Program-made: the position numbers and the translations under genes
Notes under the pieces: model-generated
What the model saw: only the letters and a program-made list of their open reading frames with translations
Database searches by the model: none
What the model was told of the DNA's origin: nothing
In this document: positions 8,675 through 16,427 of the stretch, in pieces
How the letters are laid out: each line of letters opens with the position of its first letter
Numbering within the stretch: position 1 is the first letter of the stretch
DNA from: Chryseobacterium jejuense
Lineage (GTDB): Bacteria; Bacteroidota; Bacteroidia; Flavobacteriales; Weeksellaceae
Assembly: GCF_900100075.1 (NCBI RefSeq)
Contig: NZ_FNEG01000002.1
Span: 310,001-374,000 of the forward strand
Length of the DNA stretch: 64,000 nt
Reading direction: 5' to 3'

Positions 8675-9160
8675 TCATCCAATGATTTCCTTAAGCTGGC
8701 TAAGTCCCATTTTAAAACCTTCTTCAAATCCCATATCCAGCATTTTTTTCATTACTTCTTCAGATTGATAATGAATATTAACCGTTACTTTCGTTCCTTC
8801 CTCTACTCCGGTGAAACCGAGCAGCCAATTTGATCTTGGAGCATCTTCGTTCACCTCCCCATTTTCATTACGAAAAGCACTCGTCCAGTCAAAGCTTCTA
8901 TGCTCTATAATTTCTCCGTACTGGGATTGGGAATATCCTTTTTCTCCATTCGGGCCTGCCATTGCATACAGCCAGATTCCGCCTTCTTTAAAATCCTGTT
9001 TTACCGTTTCACATTTCCAGGGTCTTGGGCCCCACCACTGATCCAATAATTCGGATTGGGTAAAATAGTTCCACACTTTCGAAACATCAGCCTTGTAAAC
9101 AATCATTACATAGACACTTTTCGAATCAAAATCTTTGTTGAAAATGATATTAGATTCCAT
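8675..9160 (-). CDS. SRPBCC / AHSA1-domain protein
   Basis: 161 aa, cytoplasmic, of the START-like SRPBCC fold in the activator-of-Hsp90-ATPase-1 (AHSA1) group. Seen: DVSKVWNYFTQSELLDQWWG near residue 28 (the helix-grip start with the WW-G signature), a GGIWLYAMAGPNG strand pair, and WLLGFTGVEEGTKVTVNI with a long C-terminal helix (EEGFKMGLSQLKEIIG). Such proteins bind small hydrophobic ligands; the ligand is unknown. It is a single gene on the minus strand, convergent with the secreted-protein operon and divergent from the histidine kinase. No co-located ArsR regulator, which often accompanies this family. Confidence 0.85.
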   Translation of the reverse strand: MESNIIFNKDFDSKSVYVMIVYKADVSKVWNYFTQSELLDQWWGPRPWKCETVKQDFKEGGIWLYAMAGPNGEKGYSQSQYGEIIEHRSFDWTSAFRNENGEVNEDAPRSNWLLGFTGVEEGTKVTVNIHYQSEEVMKKMLDMGFEEGFKMGLSQLKEIIG

Positions 9161-9361
9161 AAAGTAATAATTTTTATTAAAGTTAGCTCTTTATTTACAG
9201 AAAGGACTTTTCCTATGACAAGTAAACAATAATTCATAAATAATTGTTAAAAAACAGTCTTTTAAGAAAAAAAACATAATTTTTTGGCTCGTTTTTTGTT
9301 TACGTAGTCTTAAAACAATTAATTTTAACATTCATTTTTCCAAAACATATATAATTAAATA

Positions 9362-10900
9362 ATGAATAATAAATTCATCCCAATAATTTCGGTGTTTATG
9401 ACAATCTCACTGATTGTCTTCGTTACGCTCCAATTTTATTGGTTGAAAGGCTATTACGGAGTACTGGAACAGGACTTTTCAAATAAAGTTTATTCCGTTT
9501 TGGAAAGCACATCGAAAACAATTGAAGAAATTGAAGCTGATAAATATCTGACCAAAGACAACAGAAGTACCATTCTTGCCAACAGCAAAAACCCTTCGCT
9601 TACTACCATTCAACAGGTAGAGGATTCCGGAACTCAGAGACAGATTATCTATTCCAAGAATATTATTTCGAATGCACAGCTTCCTATTTCTAAAAAAGGA
9701 GACTCTGTAAAGCTAACTACTCTATACACGGATGAAGCAGCTTACAAAATAAAAAGAGATACTACCAACCGCGAAATTCTTACCTCGGACATCAATCAGG
9801 ATATTGAAACCGGGGATTATGCTGTAAAAGAGTTCGTAAAGGTATATGGAAACAATTTACCCATTGCACAAAGGGTAAGCCCGGCTACTCTGGATTCAGT
9901 GATCACAAAAGAATTGAAAATCAGAGGAATCACGGCTAAATTCGGTTATGGAATTGTTGATAAAGACAATAAACTTACCAGTATTGCAAATAAAGCTTAT
10001 AAAGAAAAAAAAGACAGCAATACGTACAACTATCCTCTTTTTACTGATAAAAAATACAACACCTTATATAATCTGGCTTTAGTATTTCCTAAGAAAGAAT
10101 ATTCTTTGGCAATGAACAACTGGCCGATGCTGCTGGGAACTTTTCTTTCATTGCTTACGATTCTTGGGATTTATATTATTTCCATTAATTATATGATGAG
10201 ACAGAAAAAATTGGCTGAAGTGAAAACAGACTTTATCAACAATATGTCTCACGAATTCAAAACACCATTAGCAACTATTTCTGTGGCAACTGATTCTTTA
10301 GCGAATGATAAGATTGCTACCAATCCGGATAAGGTAAAGTATTATTCGGAATTGATTAAACAGGAAAACCTGAGGATGAAAAAGCAGGTAGAAAATGTTC
10401 TGAACATGTCTAAGCTTGAAAGAAATGAGGTAGAGCTATTCCTGAGAGAGACCAACGTAAGGGAATTGATTAAAAGGACAACAGAATCCTTCAATCTGAT
10501 TGTACAGCAGAGAAACGGCAGCCTGACCCAAAAATTCAATGCCACTCATTATAATTTCAAAATTGATGAGTTCCACATCTCGAATATGCTGGTGAACTTA
10601 CTGGATAATGCCAACAAATATTCTCCTGAAGCTCCGGAAATTCATGTGGAGACCAGAAATGAAGGACAATGGTATGTGATTGAGATCTCAGATAAAGGAA
10701 TGGGAATGGAAACCCAGAATAAAACAAAGATCTTCGAGAAATTCTTCAGAGAAGAAACAGGAAATATTCACAACGTAAAAGGACAGGGATTAGGCCTTTC
10801 TTACGTGAAAAAAATTGTAGAACTGCACAAAGGACAGATTATTGTAGAATCCAACAAAGGTGATGGAAGTACGTTTACAATTAAACTGCCAATGAGCTAA
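9362..10900 (+). CDS. Sensor histidine kinase (two membrane segments)
   Basis: 512 aa. Membrane segments near residues 7-27 and 252-275 enclose a periplasmic sensor of about 220 residues. The phosphoacceptor is His297 in NNMSHEFKTPLATIS (HisKA), followed by an HATPase_c domain: N box LLDNANKYSPEAP, G1 DKGMGME, F box KIFEKFFREE, G2 GQGLGLSYVKKIVELHKG. Resembles the RprX group of Bacteroidota kinases. Paired with the response regulator gene 176 nt downstream, an unusually large gap for such a pair. Signal unknown. Confidence 0.9.
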   Translation: MNNKFIPIISVFMTISLIVFVTLQFYWLKGYYGVLEQDFSNKVYSVLESTSKTIEEIEADKYLTKDNRSTILANSKNPSLTTIQQVEDSGTQRQIIYSKNIISNAQLPISKKGDSVKLTTLYTDEAAYKIKRDTTNREILTSDINQDIETGDYAVKEFVKVYGNNLPIAQRVSPATLDSVITKELKIRGITAKFGYGIVDKDNKLTSIANKAYKEKKDSNTYNYPLFTDKKYNTLYNLALVFPKKEYSLAMNNWPMLLGTFLSLLTILGIYIISINYMMRQKKLAEVKTDFINNMSHEFKTPLATISVATDSLANDKIATNPDKVKYYSELIKQENLRMKKQVENVLNMSKLERNEVELFLRETNVRELIKRTTESFNLIVQQRNGSLTQKFNATHYNFKIDEFHISNMLVNLLDNANKYSPEAPEIHVETRNEGQWYVIEISDKGMGMETQNKTKIFEKFFREETGNIHNVKGQGLGLSYVKKIVELHKGQIIVESNKGDGSTFTIKLPMS

Positions 10901-11076
10901 GATATAAATGATAAGCAATGAGTGATAAATGATAATATATTGGTGATAAAAAAATATTTCGCATCAATGATCAACCATCATTCATCAATTATAAAATAAG
11001 AAACCAAAAAACAAAATATAAGAAGAGAGAGTGAGACAGTTCATTCTTAATTGTTAATTATTAATTAGTAAAAGTT
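10901..11076. repeat. Low-complexity intergenic repeats between kinase and regulator
   Basis: Contains two ATAAATGATAA copies 20 nt apart (10905-10936) and, further on, the partly complementary words CATCAATGATC and CATTCATCAAT, so the transcript could fold. AT-rich; no gene. May hold a separate promoter for the regulator. Confidence 0.35.
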
Positions 11077-11763
11077 ATGAGCAACAGAATATTATTAGTA
11101 GAGGACGATCAGAGTTTCGGGGCGGTGCTTAAAGATTATTTAACCATCAATAATTTTGAAGTAACCCTTGCAACTGATGGAGAACAGGGATTGAAAGAAT
11201 TTACAGAAAATGAATTCGACATCTGTATATTTGACGTAATGATGCCTAAAAAAGATGGGTTTTCATTGGCTGAAGATGTAAAAAAGATTGATAAAAATAC
11301 ACCAATCATATTCCTTACCGCAAGAAATATGAGAGAAGATATTCTTAAAGGATACCAATTGGGTGCTGATGACTATATCACAAAACCATTTGATACAGAA
11401 CTTCTTTTATACAAGATCAAAGCGATTCTTCAAAGAAGCTCTACTCTTGAAAATGAAGAGCAGGAGCAGTTTAAAATCAGCAATATCTTCTTCGACTCTA
11501 TGCTGAGACAGCTGAAAGTAGGTGATAAAGAATATAAACTTTCTCCAAAAGAAAATGAGTTATTAAAGCTTCTTTGTATCCACAGAAACGATTTCATGCC
11601 TAGAGATCTTGCACTTAGAAAGATCTGGAAAAAGGAAAACTACTTTACAGCAAGAAGTATGGACGTATATATCGCCAAGCTTCGTAAACTATTGAAAGAT
11701 GACGAAGGATTGGAAATTATCAACGTTCACGGAGAAGGATTCAGACTTCTTGTGAAAAATTAA
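11077..11763 (+). CDS. OmpR/PhoB-family response regulator
   Basis: 228 aa. Receiver domain residues 1-120 with phosphoacceptor Asp53 (CIFDVMMPKKDG), acidic pair Glu9/Asp10 (LLVEDD), Thr in IFLTARN and Lys in DYITKPFD. C-terminal winged helix (residues 132-226) with LSPKENELLKLL and AKLRKLLKDD, ending in the wing sequence INVHGEGFRLLV. Resembles RprY of Bacteroides. Presumed partner of the kinase 176 nt upstream. Ends before a strong hairpin. Target genes cannot be read from this window. Confidence 0.92.
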   Translation: MSNRILLVEDDQSFGAVLKDYLTINNFEVTLATDGEQGLKEFTENEFDICIFDVMMPKKDGFSLAEDVKKIDKNTPIIFLTARNMREDILKGYQLGADDYITKPFDTELLLYKIKAILQRSSTLENEEQEQFKISNIFFDSMLRQLKVGDKEYKLSPKENELLKLLCIHRNDFMPRDLALRKIWKKENYFTARSMDVYIAKLRKLLKDDEGLEIINVHGEGFRLLVKN

Positions 11764-11786
11764 TCTAAAAATCGCATTATAAATAT

Positions 11787-11828
11787 AAAATTAGCAAAAC
11801 AATTAAAAATGTTTTGCTAATTTTGTTT
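11787..11828 (+). terminator. Terminator overlapping a -7 promoter box
   Basis: Perfect 14-bp stem AAAATTAGCAAAAC / GTTTTGCTAATTTT with a 10-nt loop. The right arm plus the next base contains TAATTTTG at 11818-11825, a match to TAnnTTTG, 21 nt before the next ATG. The same bases may end the regulator transcript and start the lipoprotein transcript. Confidence 0.6.
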
Positions 11829-11845
11829 CATACCCAATCAAGGAT

Positions 11846-12496
11846 ATGAAGAATACGTTTTTAGGTTTGATCTCTGTATCAATATTAGCTGTCTCTTGTA
11901 AGAAAGATGAGAAAGCAACTTATTTAAAAGAAGAAGCTGGTTCACAACAGCCTTCTGTAGCTCTAAACAATGCTCCCAAAGCTTCACTGATGGATCAGGC
12001 GGGAATCCAGTCCAATGCAACACCTGCTGCAATGGCCTCTGCTCCTGGAATGAATCCTGCGCACGGACAACCGGGACACCGATGTGATATTCCTGTAGGA
12101 CAGCCTTTAAACAGCCAGCCAACAGCAACTCCTGCATCCCAAAACATTAGTGTTGGTGCTAATAATACCATTCAAATTGACCCAAGTACGGCAGCTCAGG
12201 CAAAAGTAGCCATGAACAACAGTACTCAACCCGTAAAAACGGCTCCTGGAATGAATCCACCACATGGACAACCGGGACATAGATGTGATATTCCTGTAGG
12301 ACAGCCTTTGAGTAGTAAATCTATTACGACTTCTCCATCTGCACAAAACAATATACAGGTTACTCCTACCCCAACTCCGGCTCAGACTCAAGCAGCTTCT
12401 CAGAATCTGGCTATGGGAGAAAAACCTAAAGTAAACCCTGCTCATGGAGAACCTTGGCACAGCTGTTCTCTAAAAGTTGGTGATCCTTTGCCATAA
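11846..12496 (+). CDS. Lipoprotein with three His/Cys-containing repeats
   Basis: 216 aa, lipoprotein signal MKNTFLGLISVSILAVSCKK with the lipobox Cys near residue 18. The rest is low-complexity (Ala, Pro, Gln, Thr) interrupted by two near-identical repeats, APGMNPAHGQPGHRCDIPVG and the same with PPHG, and a third, diverged copy at the C-terminus (NPAHGEPWHSCSLKVGDPLP). Each repeat keeps two His and one Cys, a plausible metal site (inference). The repeat is widespread in Flavobacteriia hypothetical proteins but I know no function. It precedes a Cys-rich exported protein and a metal-type TonB receptor, which supports a metal-related role. Confidence 0.75.
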   Translation: MKNTFLGLISVSILAVSCKKDEKATYLKEEAGSQQPSVALNNAPKASLMDQAGIQSNATPAAMASAPGMNPAHGQPGHRCDIPVGQPLNSQPTATPASQNISVGANNTIQIDPSTAAQAKVAMNNSTQPVKTAPGMNPPHGQPGHRCDIPVGQPLSSKSITTSPSAQNNIQVTPTPTPAQTQAASQNLAMGEKPKVNPAHGEPWHSCSLKVGDPLP

Positions 12497-12502
12497 ATTT
12501 TG

Positions 12503-12510
12503 TATTTTTG
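12503..12510 (+). promoter_or_regulatory. -7 promoter box, possibly leaderless
   Basis: TATTTTTG matches TAnnTTTG and ends 5 nt before the ATG at 12516; a TTG at 12477-12479 lies 23 nt upstream as a possible -33. With the usual spacing transcription would start at or next to the start codon. Confidence 0.45.
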
Positions 12511-12515
12511 CAGCT

Positions 12516-12878
12516 ATGAAGCTATTTCACATACTGGCAGTAGTATTTTGTTTGGGAATCTTTCTGGTTCCTAAGGATAGCTTCTACGCTCAATCTATGC
12601 AGGAAACCTGCTGCAAGGCAGAATCCGGAAAAAAGAGCGACTGCTGTAAAAATCACTCCTCAAAAAAAGAGGGTAAAGATGATGCTACAAAGTCATGTCA
12701 TGATGATTGTTGCTCTTCATGTATTGCCTGCTTTACTTTTATTGAGACTCCTTTTTCAAAAAACCTGCGTCTGGAACTTTCTTATTACAAAGCGAATAAG
12801 AATCCTCAGTTTCAGTATTCAGACCCTTATCTTTCCGACCGTTTAAAGGAAATCTGGCAACCGCCTAAAATAGGTTAA
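12516..12878 (+). CDS. Cys-rich exported protein (HYC_CC_PP-like)
   Basis: 120 aa from ATG 12516. Signal peptide MKLFHILAVVFCLGIFLVP, then a short, strongly charged mature part with several Cys pairs (ETCCKAE, SDCCKNH, CHDDCCSSC) and a C-terminal WQPPKIG. Cys pairs followed by a late PP resemble the HYC_CC_PP family of Bacteroidota, which I know mainly from positions beside metal-type TonB receptors; this gene sits 67 nt before such a receptor. Likely a periplasmic metal-binding or sensing protein, copper being the best guess (inference). The frame is open further upstream, but the signal peptide decides the start. Confidence 0.75.
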   Translation: MKLFHILAVVFCLGIFLVPKDSFYAQSMQETCCKAESGKKSDCCKNHSSKKEGKDDATKSCHDDCCSSCIACFTFIETPFSKNLRLELSYYKANKNPQFQYSDPYLSDRLKEIWQPPKIG

Positions 12879-12945
12879 TTAAAACATTGTGAGTTTGTTA
12901 TACATTATAGCGAACCGTATTTTATTTAATCTAAACTTTAAACAA

Positions 12946-15651
12946 ATGAAATTATATATTTCCAGGTTCATACTTGGTGCATTATTCTTATTTACTCAAT
13001 TTATATCAGCTCAAAATCTTCAGAAAAACCAGTTCAAAGTAAAAGGGAACTGCGAAATGTGCAAAACAAGAATTGAAGGAGCTGCCAAAAAAGCAGGGGC
13101 AAAAACTGCTGTTTATTCTATTGATCTTCAAACACTGACTCTAGAAACGGATAAGGTTTCTGCAGACGATATTCTGAAAAAAGTAGCGGAAGCAGGTCAC
13201 GATAATGAAAAATTCAAAGCTTCGGATGATGTTTACAAAAGTCTTCCGGGATGTTGTTTGTATGACAGAGATCTACAGCCAACACACGCGGAATCTCACC
13301 ATGATCATCACACCACTGCTACAACTCCTGCTAAAAAGGATAACGAATTTTACGTAAGAGGAAACTGTGCATCATGCAAAGCCAGAATTGAAAAGGCAGC
13401 TAAAGGTGCAGGTGCAGATTCAGCAGAGTGGAATGCGGAAAAGCAAATGGTTGCTTTACATTTTGATGCCGCCAAAACCTCATCAGATAAGATCTTAAAG
13501 GCTATTGCCGATGCAGGACATGATAACGAGAAATACAAGGCTTTAGACACGACTTATAATGGTCTTCCGGGATGTTGTCTTTATGACAGAGATTTCACTT
13601 TTGGAGAAGCTAATCCAAAGGTTCATTATGAGGAAGAAACAAAGCATGATGAACACAAAGATCATGCGGCTACAACTGACAATGATTCTCACAGTAAGCA
13701 TGAGAAAAGTATTGACGGTGTTGTAGTAACAGGTTCTAAAGCGGCTACATCTTTAAGCAAGAAAGAAGCAGGACTTGTTTTTAATATTGATAAAAAAGAG
13801 CTGTTAAAAGCAGCTTGTTGTAATTTATCTGAAAGTTTTGAAACCAATGCAACCGTAGATGTATCTTTCAGCAATGCTGTAACGGGTACAAAACAACTGA
13901 AAATGCTGGGGTTGGATCAAAAGTATACAAGCTTAACAAAAGAGCAGCTGCCAGAGATCAGAGGATTGGCATCGGCTTATGGATTGAATTTTATTCCAGG
14001 AAGATGGATTGAAAGTATTCAGCTTACGAAAGGTGGAAGCACGGTAACTAACGGTTATGAAAGTATTACAGGACAGATCAATACTGAATTACTGAAGAAT
14101 GCTAAGGAGCCAGAAACTTCTCTAAACCTTTTTTCTGATTTTAACGGAAGAGCTGAAGTAAACATCACCAATGTATCTCCTATTAATGATAAATGGTCCC
14201 AAACTTTCCTGCTTCACGGAAACGGAACTTTCGGGAATACGGATATGAATGATGACGGGTTCCTTGACAGACCAAAAGGAACACAGATCAATGCAGCTTA
14301 TCTCCTGAATTATAATGACCTTGAAAAGTCTGGATTCGGGTCTCATTTTGGGATTAATTTTATCCGTGATGAAAGAACTGCAGGACAAACGGCTTTCGAC
14401 AAAAAACTGGCTCAGGATAAGCAACCGGCTTATGGTGTTGGTATTGATATTTCAAGATTTCAGGTCTGGAACAAAACAGGATATGTTTTTAAAGGAAAGC
14501 CTTATCAAAGTATCGGTTGGATGAACCAATATGTTTATCACCAGCAGGATAGTTTCTTCGGACTGAGAAATTATTCAGGACAGCAGCATACGTATTATTC
14601 AAATTTAATTTTTGAAAGTATTATCGGAAATACCAACCATAAATATAAAGCGGGAGCAAGTTTCTTATATGATGGTTATGAGGAAACGTATTTAGTGGAT
14701 AATATTAAAAGAAACGAAATTGTTCCTGGAATCTTTGCTGAATATACTTTAACAGGCTTAAAATATACTTTAGTAGCAGGAACCCGAGTGGATTTCCATA
14801 ATCTTGCAGGAACTCAGTTTACACCGAGAGTAAATTTTAAATATGACTTTACTCCACAGACTATTTTAAGACTTTCTGCAGGAAGAGGATTCAGAACAGC
14901 GAATGTATTTGCGGAGAGCCAGCAGTATTTCGCTTCTAACAGAGCGATCAATATTCTGCCTAACGGAGGAAATATCTATGGTTTAAAGCCTGAAATTGCA
15001 TGGAACTACGGAGCAAGTTTACAGCAGGAGTTTAAGCTTTTCGGAAGAAAATCTACCATTATTGCTGACTTCTTCAGAACGGACTTCCAGGATCAGGTGT
15101 TGGTGGATTTAGACAGATCTCCTCAGCAGCTTACCTTCTATAACCTGGAAGGAAAATCTTTTGCGAATTCATTCCAGACCCAATGGGATTTTACTCCTTT
15201 CAAGAACTTTGATGTAAGACTGGCTTATAAATATTATGATGTACAGGCAGATTATATTGGAGGAAGAAGAGAGGTTCCTTTTATGGCGAAACACAGAGGA
15301 TTTGTGAATCTTGCCTATGCTACCAACAAAAATGATAAAGGTGGTTTCTGGAGTTTTGATACAACCTTAAACTGGGTAGGAAAACAAAGGCTTCCTGATA
15401 TGTCTGGCAATCCTGAAGAGTTCCAGTTACCAAGATACTCTGATTCTTACGCAGTATTAAATGCACAGATCTCAAGAAATTTCAACAAAAAAATAAGAGC
15501 GTATGTAGGTGGGGAAAATCTTACTTCATATTATCAGAAAAACGCAATCATCGATTTTAGAAATCCTTTTGGAAATTATTTTGATGGCGGAATGGTATAT
15601 GCTCCAATTATGAAAGCCAATTTCTATGTGGGATTGGATGTAACATTCTAG
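12946..15651 (+). CDS. TonB-dependent receptor with two N-terminal HMA domains
   Basis: 901 aa from ATG 12946 (MKLYISRFILGALFLF signal peptide; the open frame upstream adds 19 atypical residues). After the signal come two tandem heavy-metal-associated (HMA) domains, about residues 29-93 and 130-195, each with a CxxC metal site (GNCEMCKTRIEG; GNCASCKARIEK) and each followed by LPGCCLYDRD. A His-rich linker (residues about 110-125 and 225-260) leads to the plug domain (VVVTGSKA, KAACCNLSESFETN, LPEIRG) and a 22-strand-type barrel ending in a terminal Phe (FYVGLDVTF). Outer-membrane importer, probably for a copper-type metal or its complex (inference). No carboxypeptidase-like domain. Ends before a strong terminator. 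Confidence 0.9.
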   Translation: MKLYISRFILGALFLFTQFISAQNLQKNQFKVKGNCEMCKTRIEGAAKKAGAKTAVYSIDLQTLTLETDKVSADDILKKVAEAGHDNEKFKASDDVYKSLPGCCLYDRDLQPTHAESHHDHHTTATTPAKKDNEFYVRGNCASCKARIEKAAKGAGADSAEWNAEKQMVALHFDAAKTSSDKILKAIADAGHDNEKYKALDTTYNGLPGCCLYDRDFTFGEANPKVHYEEETKHDEHKDHAATTDNDSHSKHEKSIDGVVVTGSKAATSLSKKEAGLVFNIDKKELLKAACCNLSESFETNATVDVSFSNAVTGTKQLKMLGLDQKYTSLTKEQLPEIRGLASAYGLNFIPGRWIESIQLTKGGSTVTNGYESITGQINTELLKNAKEPETSLNLFSDFNGRAEVNITNVSPINDKWSQTFLLHGNGTFGNTDMNDDGFLDRPKGTQINAAYLLNYNDLEKSGFGSHFGINFIRDERTAGQTAFDKKLAQDKQPAYGVGIDISRFQVWNKTGYVFKGKPYQSIGWMNQYVYHQQDSFFGLRNYSGQQHTYYSNLIFESIIGNTNHKYKAGASFLYDGYEETYLVDNIKRNEIVPGIFAEYTLTGLKYTLVAGTRVDFHNLAGTQFTPRVNFKYDFTPQTILRLSAGRGFRTANVFAESQQYFASNRAINILPNGGNIYGLKPEIAWNYGASLQQEFKLFGRKSTIIADFFRTDFQDQVLVDLDRSPQQLTFYNLEGKSFANSFQTQWDFTPFKNFDVRLAYKYYDVQADYIGGRREVPFMAKHRGFVNLAYATNKNDKGGFWSFDTTLNWVGKQRLPDMSGNPEEFQLPRYSDSYAVLNAQISRNFNKKIRAYVGGENLTSYYQKNAIIDFRNPFGNYFDGGMVYAPIMKANFYVGLDVTF

Positions 15652-15652
15652 G

Positions 15653-15858
15653 ATGGGAGCTGGAAGATGGAGGTTAGAAGTACTCTTTGTATACAGACAT
15701 CTTTAGCTACGATAAATGAATATAAACAAAACGTTATAAGAGTCCTATAACGTTTTGTTTTTTTATCTGGTTAATCCAGTTTGAACCATTAGATTAATAG
15801 TTGAAATAATCATTCCGGAAACCTTCAGGAACTTCCCTCTTCCAGCATCCAGCTTCCT
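15653..15858. repeat. Inverted GGAAGCTGGAAGA-type repeat pair
   Basis: GGGAGCTGGAAGATGGAGG near 15656 and, in opposite orientation near 15833-15858, the complement of GGAAGCTGGATGCTGGAAG. The two copies flank the terminator region. Looks like a short dispersed intergenic repeat of Chryseobacterium; not tested. Confidence 0.35.
15724..15764 (+). terminator. Rho-independent terminator of the TonB receptor
   Basis: Perfect 15-bp stem AAACAAAACGTTATA / TATAACGTTTTGTTT, 7-nt loop, then T run. Confidence 0.85.
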
Positions 15859-15867
15859 TACCAAAAT

Positions 15868-15901
15868 AAAAAATCAGCATCAAAATTGATGCTGATTTTT
15901 T
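15868..15901. terminator. Bidirectional terminator between convergent genes
   Basis: Stem ATCAGCATCAA / TTGATGCTGAT extended by A:T pairs, with A-rich left and T-rich right flank. It serves the minus-strand PUL transcript ending at 15906 and can back up the plus-strand receptor terminator. Confidence 0.8.
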
Positions 15902-15905
15902 TATT

Positions 15906-16403
15906 TTATCTTCCAAAGTCATCCTGCACTCTTACGATATCATCTTCATCTGAAGGATTGGAAGCATCGGTATGCTGCCATATTTCAGCTACGATTCCCC
16001 AACCTGAAAGACCTATTAATCTGTGTCTTTCTCCCTGCTGAAGTTTTACCTGATCTTTTGGGCTGTATTCTGCTACTTCTCCTTCTTCATCTGTAGTACT
16101 CCTTTTGATTCCTACGGTTCCTTCTACTACCTGCCAGATCTCGGCTCTTCTGTGGTGATATTGCCAGCTTAGTCTTGCTTCTGGAGCTACAACAAGAATT
16201 TTCGGGCTTAACTTTCCTCCTATTCTTAGGTTTTCTACATCAATTCCATCAAAGTACTGGTTAGCAAAATCCTGTGCCTGCGCCTCATCAATCACAAAAA
16301 AACCTCCCCATGGTCTGGTTTCGTCTTTTGCAGCAATGGTAAACCCTTGGCTTTGTAGAGTCTGTTCAACTCTATCGAATATTTCTTTTTTTTCCGTGCT
16401 CAT
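15906..16403 (-). CDS. Cupin protein, phosphomannose-isomerase type II-like
   Basis: 165 aa single-domain cupin, cytoplasmic. Begins with ETRPWGGFFVID, a PWG block typical of type II mannose-6-phosphate isomerase / GDP-mannose pyrophosphorylase C-terminal cupins. Metal-site candidates: Gln81, His83, His84 and Glu88 in SWQYHHRRAEIWQVVEG, and His127 in QQGERHRLIG. Last gene of the minus-strand mannose PUL, 24 nt after a GH92 gene. Converting mannose-6-phosphate to fructose-6-phosphate would complete the pathway, but free-standing cupins of this type are often misnamed and activity is inferred from context. Confidence 0.75.
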   Translation of the reverse strand: MSTEKKEIFDRVEQTLQSQGFTIAAKDETRPWGGFFVIDEAQAQDFANQYFDGIDVENLRIGGKLSPKILVVAPEARLSWQYHHRRAEIWQVVEGTVGIKRSTTDEEGEVAEYSPKDQVKLQQGERHRLIGLSGWGIVAEIWQHTDASNPSDEDDIVRVQDDFGR

Positions 16404-16427
16404 ATATCTTGTTTCTCTTAATTAAAA

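Noticed and set aside
9161-9361. Regulatory RNA upstream of the histidine kinase
   Set aside because: AT-rich without a convincing stem or a consensus promoter box; nothing supportable.
12107-12460. 117-codon frame antisense to the repeat lipoprotein
   Set aside because: Arg/Ser-rich shadow of the Pro/Ala/Gln repeats on the other strand.
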